Assembly (NCBI GenBank): GCA_003266105.1 | Contig: MVAA01000104.1 | Span: 4,890-20,372 of the forward strand | DNA from: Methanosphaera sp. rholeuAM6 | GTDB lineage: Archaea; Methanobacteriota; Methanobacteria; Methanobacteriales; Methanobacteriaceae | Length of the DNA: 15,483 nt | Direction of reading: 5' to 3' | Shown here: positions 12,369 to 15,483 of the stretch, one piece after another | How the letters are laid out: each line of letters opens with the position of its first letter | How positions within the stretch are numbered: position 1 is the stretch's first letter | Translations under genes and position numbers: made by a program | The notes under the pieces: model-generated | Told to the model about the DNA's origin: nothing | The model's database searches: none | What the model saw: only the letters and a program-made list of their open reading frames with translations

Positions 12369-14246
12369 TTAAAAATCAAATTCATCATTTCTATAACTAT
12401 TTTTTCTATAACTATCATCATAGTCATTGTTCCTATAACTTTCCTTACCATAACTGGTTTTACGGTAAGTACTACCGTTATAAATGTTTTTTCTATAATT
12501 GCTTTTAGCATTGAAATTTTCTTTTTCATTAGAATTATTGTTTCTACTGTTGTAGTTATCCTGTTTAAAATTCTTTTTAGGATAATTATCATTACGATGC
12601 GGATTAAATTTCCTGCTTTTTCTGTTACGTTTATTGTTTTTGAATTTATTCTCATTGGAATTGTGTTGGGATTTTTCACGAGGACGTGCAGGTTCTATGT
12701 GAACATGCTTATTTTCAATATATGTCTCACCCATAAACCTATAGAAATCAGAAGCACTGGCATCAGGAATTTCAACAAATGAGAAATTATCAAAAATGTC
12801 AATGCTACCAATTTGATGACCGTTTAGTCCTGTTTTTTCATGAATAGAATTAATAATGGTATTGACAGTCATTTCCTGTATTCTTCCAACACTCATAAAG
12901 AATCTTACGAAGCCCTCATGAGCATCAGTATCACCGAACTCTTCCTCTTTGTACTTGCTGTCTTCCATTATTCCCTTAAGCAGCGTTGCCGCAATATCAA
13001 TGGAGTTATAATCCTCTTCAATAAGTTTTTCAATAATATAAATTTCCTTGGAGATATTTTCTGTTTCGATACGTTTTTTAAGCTGGTCAATGAAATTATC
13101 CTTTTTAACTTCCGTAACATCACTAATGGATGGAATAGGTGCCTGATCAATTTTTGTATTGGCATATCTTTGAATGTCTCTCAACTGGTAAATTTCACGT
13201 CCGGAAACAAAACTGAAGGCTTTACCACTCTTTCCTGCACGACCTGTACGGCCTATCCTGTGTACGTAATATTCGTTATCATTTGGAATATCATAATTAA
13301 AAACTGCTTCCACATCACTTACATCTATTCCACGTGCAGCTACATCAGTTGCAACCAGTATTTCTATATTGCCGGTTTTAAACTTTTTCATTACCCTGTC
13401 TCTTTGGTTCTGTGTTAAATCGCCGTGTAATCCATCTGCCAAATATCCTCTGATTTGCAAATGACTAACAAGTTTATCAACCTTTCTTTTGGTATTACAG
13501 AAGACAAGGGATAAATCAAAATTATTCAAATCCAATATTCTGGATAATAACTCTAATTTCATATCTTCTTTAACTTCATAATACTTTTGTTCAACATCAG
13601 GGGTTGTTAATTCATGTTGGGTAATTTTAACAATTTCAGGATTGTTCTGATATCTTTTAGCCAGTTGCATAATTTCTGGTGGCAGGGTAGCAGAGAATAA
13701 AAGGAATTGACGGTTATCAGGAATATCTTCTACAATAAATTCAATGTCTTCTCTAAAACCCATATCCAGCATTTCATCTGCTTCATCAAGAATGACCGTT
13801 TTAACATTGTTTAACTTGATAGTACCCCTTTCAATATGATCCAAAACTCTACCGGGTGTACCGATAATTACCTGTATACCTGTTTGCAATGCTTTAATCT
13901 GTCTATCGATTGGTTGACCACCATATATTGGTAAAACGTCTATTTTTGGTAAATATTTGGATAGTTTTCTTAATTCTTCTGCTACTTGGATTGCTAATTC
14001 ACGGGTAGGACATAAAATCATTGCTTGTAATTTTTTATTATCGCTATCAAGGTTTTCCAGTAACGGTATTCCAAATGCTGCCGTTTTTCCAGTTCCAGTT
14101 TGTGCTTGTCCTGTAACATCTTTATGTGCTAATATTTGTGGTATAGCTAAAGACTGTATTGGTGAAGCTTCTTCAAATCCCATATCCTCTACTGCTTTCT
14201 GTATCTCCGGGGATATGTTTAAGTCCTTAAATTTCAATTTTTCCAT
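12369..14246 (-). CDS. deaD: DEAD-box ATP-dependent RNA helicase, CsdA/DeaD type
   Basis: It unwinds RNA using ATP; CsdA-type proteins help ribosome assembly and mRNA turnover, especially in the cold. The 625-aa protein has the full motif set: Q motif (FKDLNISPEI to Gln31), I AQTGTGKT (48-55), Ia PTRELA (80-85), Ib TPGR (130-133), II DEAD (154-157), III SAT (185-187), V VATDVAARGID (298-308) and VI HRIGRTGR (329-336). After a helical linker, residues about 445-520 (GFVRFFMSVGR to HVHIEPARP) form a DbpA/CsdA-type RRM. The last 100 residues are disordered and rich in Asn, Arg, Lys, Tyr and Ser, with repeats such as SYRKNSYR. The architecture is bacterial-like, suggesting ancient transfer. AGGAG is 9 nt before the ATG. 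A long leader with a GC-rich inverted repeat precedes it. Confidence 0.94.
   Translation of the reverse strand: MEKLKFKDLNISPEIQKAVEDMGFEEASPIQSLAIPQILAHKDVTGQAQTGTGKTAAFGIPLLENLDSDNKKLQAMILCPTRELAIQVAEELRKLSKYLPKIDVLPIYGGQPIDRQIKALQTGIQVIIGTPGRVLDHIERGTIKLNNVKTVILDEADEMLDMGFREDIEFIVEDIPDNRQFLLFSATLPPEIMQLAKRYQNNPEIVKITQHELTTPDVEQKYYEVKEDMKLELLSRILDLNNFDLSLVFCNTKRKVDKLVSHLQIRGYLADGLHGDLTQNQRDRVMKKFKTGNIEILVATDVAARGIDVSDVEAVFNYDIPNDNEYYVHRIGRTGRAGKSGKAFSFVSGREIYQLRDIQRYANTKIDQAPIPSISDVTEVKKDNFIDQLKKRIETENISKEIYIIEKLIEEDYNSIDIAATLLKGIMEDSKYKEEEFGDTDAHEGFVRFFMSVGRIQEMTVNTIINSIHEKTGLNGHQIGSIDIFDNFSFVEIPDASASDFYRFMGETYIENKHVHIEPARPREKSQHNSNENKFKNNKRNRKSRKFNPHRNDNYPKKNFKQDNYNSRNNNSNEKENFNAKSNYRKNIYNGSTYRKTSYGKESYRNNDYDDSYRKNSYRNDEFDF
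12388..12415 (-). repeat. Short tandem repeat in the helicase tail
   Basis: TTTCTATAACTAT occurs at 12388-12400 and 12403-12415 on the plus strand, a 15-bp (5-codon) period encoding the two last SYR-N units (SYRKN-SYRND). A related unit lies near 12433. In-frame copy change would lengthen or shorten the disordered tail. Confidence 0.55.
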
Positions 14247-14300
14247 TTTGTTTAGCTCCTTAATATAATTATTTTCTAGTTCGTATTGGACTTAATTAAA

Positions 14301-14314
14301 GACACGGGCGTGTC
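14301..14314. promoter_or_regulatory. GC-rich inverted repeat, candidate operator of the helicase gene
   Basis: GACACG-GG-CGTGTC is a perfect 6-bp inverted repeat with a 2-nt centre, very GC-rich for this DNA. On the minus strand it lies directly downstream of a TATA-like element (14314-14325) and about 13 nt upstream of the predicted transcript start near 14294. A protein bound here would block polymerase entry. In RNA it would instead be a 5-bp hairpin, if transcription starts further upstream. Confidence 0.5.
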
Positions 14315-14325
14315 ATTTATTTATG
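14314..14325 (-). promoter_or_regulatory. Candidate TATA element of the helicase gene
   Basis: The minus strand reads CATAAATAAATG. It predicts a start near 14294 and a leader of about 48 nt. A nearer A/T tract, AATAATTATATTAAG (14261-14275), would leave no leader for the AGGAG site. Confidence 0.4.
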
Positions 14326-14435
14326 ATCTATACTTTTTTCTCTAATATGTTGTAATTAGTCTTTCATGACTATAATGTTTTTCATGTTATAACTCAATAT
14401 GATTCTTTCTTTCTAGGCGGATATCTCTTCAATTT

Positions 14436-14466
14436 AAAAAAATAAGTTATTAGGAATAAATCCTAA
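14436..14466 (-). terminator. Hairpin and T-run terminator of lonB
   Basis: TTAGGA (14450-14455) and TCCTAA (14461-14466) form a 6-bp stem with a 5-nt loop that overlaps the lonB stop codon. On the minus strand the hairpin is followed by TAACTTA and seven T (14436-14442). This should separate lonB from the helicase gene downstream. Confidence 0.6.
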
Positions 14467-15483
14467 TTTTTTGATGATGAAGGATTTGAATTAAGAATAT
14501 CTGAAGCTTTTGGTATGATATCCTTGATTTTTTCTATTTTATTTTGCTTCAAATCCTTGATAAACTTTTCTTTTTTAGGACCGACAAGTGCATATTCAAG
14601 CACTTCAATTAATGTGTTGACAGGTATGATTTCAATTTTATCCTGATATCTTTTTTCAATTAAAACATCATCCTTGTTGGAAGCAGGAATAAGCACACGT
14701 TTCATGCCGGATTCTGCAGCCGCTTCAATCTTGTAAGTGACTCCACCTACCGGTAAAACATTACCTCTGACACTTAAAGAACCGGTTAATGCTAATGTCT
14801 GGTCGATTGGTATGTCCTCAATGGCTGATATGATTGCAGTTGCCATTGATACACTTGCACTGTCTCCTTCCACTCCATCATATGACTGTACAAACTGTAT
14901 GTGTATATCATAGTTGGAAATGTCTTTACCAATGCTTTTCTTGATTATGGCACCAACATTCTGCACTGCTTCTTTAGCTATGTCACCAAGTTTTCCTGCG
15001 GCAATAATTTTTCCTTCTTCCTTACTTTGGGATGGTGCTGCTTCTGCTGCAATTGGTAAAACAATACCACTGGAATTACCTATTACTGCCAAACCATTAA
15101 TACAACCGATAGCTGAACCTTCGTTATTAAATACACTGTATTCTTTTCTTTGTACAATGTATCTGTCAGCGATTTGTTGTTCAAGTGTTCTGGATTGTTT
15201 TTTAGCTTCATAAACATGTTCAACAGTAACTTCACTTGCATCTTCTTCCACGGCCACATCACCAGCAGCCCGTACAAGTCCACCAAGATCTCTTAATTTA
15301 AGGGTTAAAGAATCTTTTTTACCTGCCCTACGTTGAGCTTCTTTAATAACTTCAGCCACAGCCTCTTTAGTGAAATGAGGGATTCTTCCATCATTTTCCA
15401 CTTCCTGGGCAACGAATTGGCCTAATTTCTTACGGTTTTCAGGAGTATCTTTCATTGTATCTTTCATGAATACTTCATAACCG
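14463..15483 (-). CDS. lonB: Archaeal Lon protease (LonB), C-terminal part; 5' end outside the window
   Basis: LonB is the membrane-bound ATP-dependent protease of archaea, degrading misfolded and regulatory proteins. The frame is open to the window edge, reading GYEVFMKDTMKDTPENRKKL, so the ATG at 15467 is internal and not the start. The visible 339 residues include the end of the AAA+ domain (LRDLGGLVRAAGDVA) and the whole S16 peptidase domain. Counting from the Met at 15467, the catalytic dyad is Ser203 in EGDSASVSMA and Lys246 in PVGGVTYKIEAAA, both intact. A Lys-rich tail of about 40 residues follows EYALVGPKK. The ATPase motifs and membrane segments expected upstream are not in the window. 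A hairpin terminator ends the gene. Confidence 0.93.
   Translation of the reverse strand, partial: GYEVFMKDTMKDTPENRKKLGQFVAQEVENDGRIPHFTKEAVAEVIKEAQRRAGKKDSLTLKLRDLGGLVRAAGDVAVEEDASEVTVEHVYEAKKQSRTLEQQIADRYIVQRKEYSVFNNEGSAIGCINGLAVIGNSSGIVLPIAAEAAPSQSKEEGKIIAAGKLGDIAKEAVQNVGAIIKKSIGKDISNYDIHIQFVQSYDGVEGDSASVSMATAIISAIEDIPIDQTLALTGSLSVRGNVLPVGGVTYKIEAAAESGMKRVLIPASNKDDVLIEKRYQDKIEIIPVNTLIEVLEYALVGPKKEKFIKDLKQNKIEKIKDIIPKASDILNSNPSSSKN

Noticed and set aside
12840..13418. 192-codon open frame on the plus strand
   Set aside because: It is entirely antisense to the motif-rich core of the DEAD-box helicase. The translation is low-complexity and Ile/Phe/Cys-rich with no family signature.
14963..15467. 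ATG at 15467 as the true start of the Lon protein
   Set aside because: The frame continues upstream to the window edge with conserved LonB residues (GYEVFMKDT), and the ATPase domain must lie beyond it.

Overview
The window is a stretch of an AT-rich methanogenic archaeal chromosome. It carries an H4MPT-pathway enzyme (mch), an archaeal-type riboflavin synthase, methanogen-type thyA and metE, hydrogenase maturation genes hypA/hypB, an archaeal LonB, transcription factor TFS and ribosomal protein L15e. Add TATA-type promoters, GGAG/GGTG Shine-Dalgarno sites, T-rich terminators, and a long Asn/Thr-rich adhesin-like protein. Together these point to Methanobacteriales, most likely a gut Methanosphaera-like or Methanobrevibacter-like organism. 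The genus is inference.

Layout. The left edge (1-46) is the start of rpl15e on the minus strand, divergent from tfs (361-672, plus). The 314 bp between them is crowded with inverted repeats. Then comes a long run of minus-strand genes: a secreted beta-helix/Ig-like adhesin (766-2955), an unrecognised 115-aa protein (3148-3495), the mch-ribC pair (5341 to 3865), a broken MNT nucleotidyltransferase gene (5827 to 5523), the tightly coupled metE-thyA pair (7620 to 6009) and a polytopic membrane protein (8821-7739). A plus-strand tRNA-Ala(GGC) (9028-9101) faces a DUF354 glycosyltransferase-like gene (10147-9113). Next are the overlapping hypA-hypB genes (11230 to 10201), divergent from prs (11460-12332, plus). 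prs converges on a DEAD-box RNA helicase (14246-12369), and the 3' part of lonB runs off the right edge (15483-14463).

How the genes fit together. mch, metE and thyA all handle one-carbon units: mch in the methanogenic H4MPT pathway, metE in methionine synthesis from a corrinoid methyl group, thyA in dTMP synthesis. ribC supplies flavin. hypA/hypB deliver nickel to [NiFe]-hydrogenases. prs supplies PRPP. tfs, the RNA helicase, rpl15e, the tRNA and LonB are information-processing and quality-control genes.

The most notable observations are these. (1) The nucleotidyltransferase gene is out of frame because of a third copy of a 5-bp tandem repeat right after its start codon, and one catalytic Asp codon now reads Asn. 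(2) A GC-rich perfect inverted repeat lies between a TATA-like element and the predicted start site of the helicase gene, the classic position of an archaeal repressor operator. (3) Several inverted repeats lie between rpl15e and tfs. (4) A C-rich, anti-Shine-Dalgarno-like motif recurs just downstream of three minus-strand genes, ahead of their T-runs. I saw no CRISPR array, insertion sequence, rRNA or clear prophage, and no convincing new multi-gene system. Most of the window is ordinary core genome.
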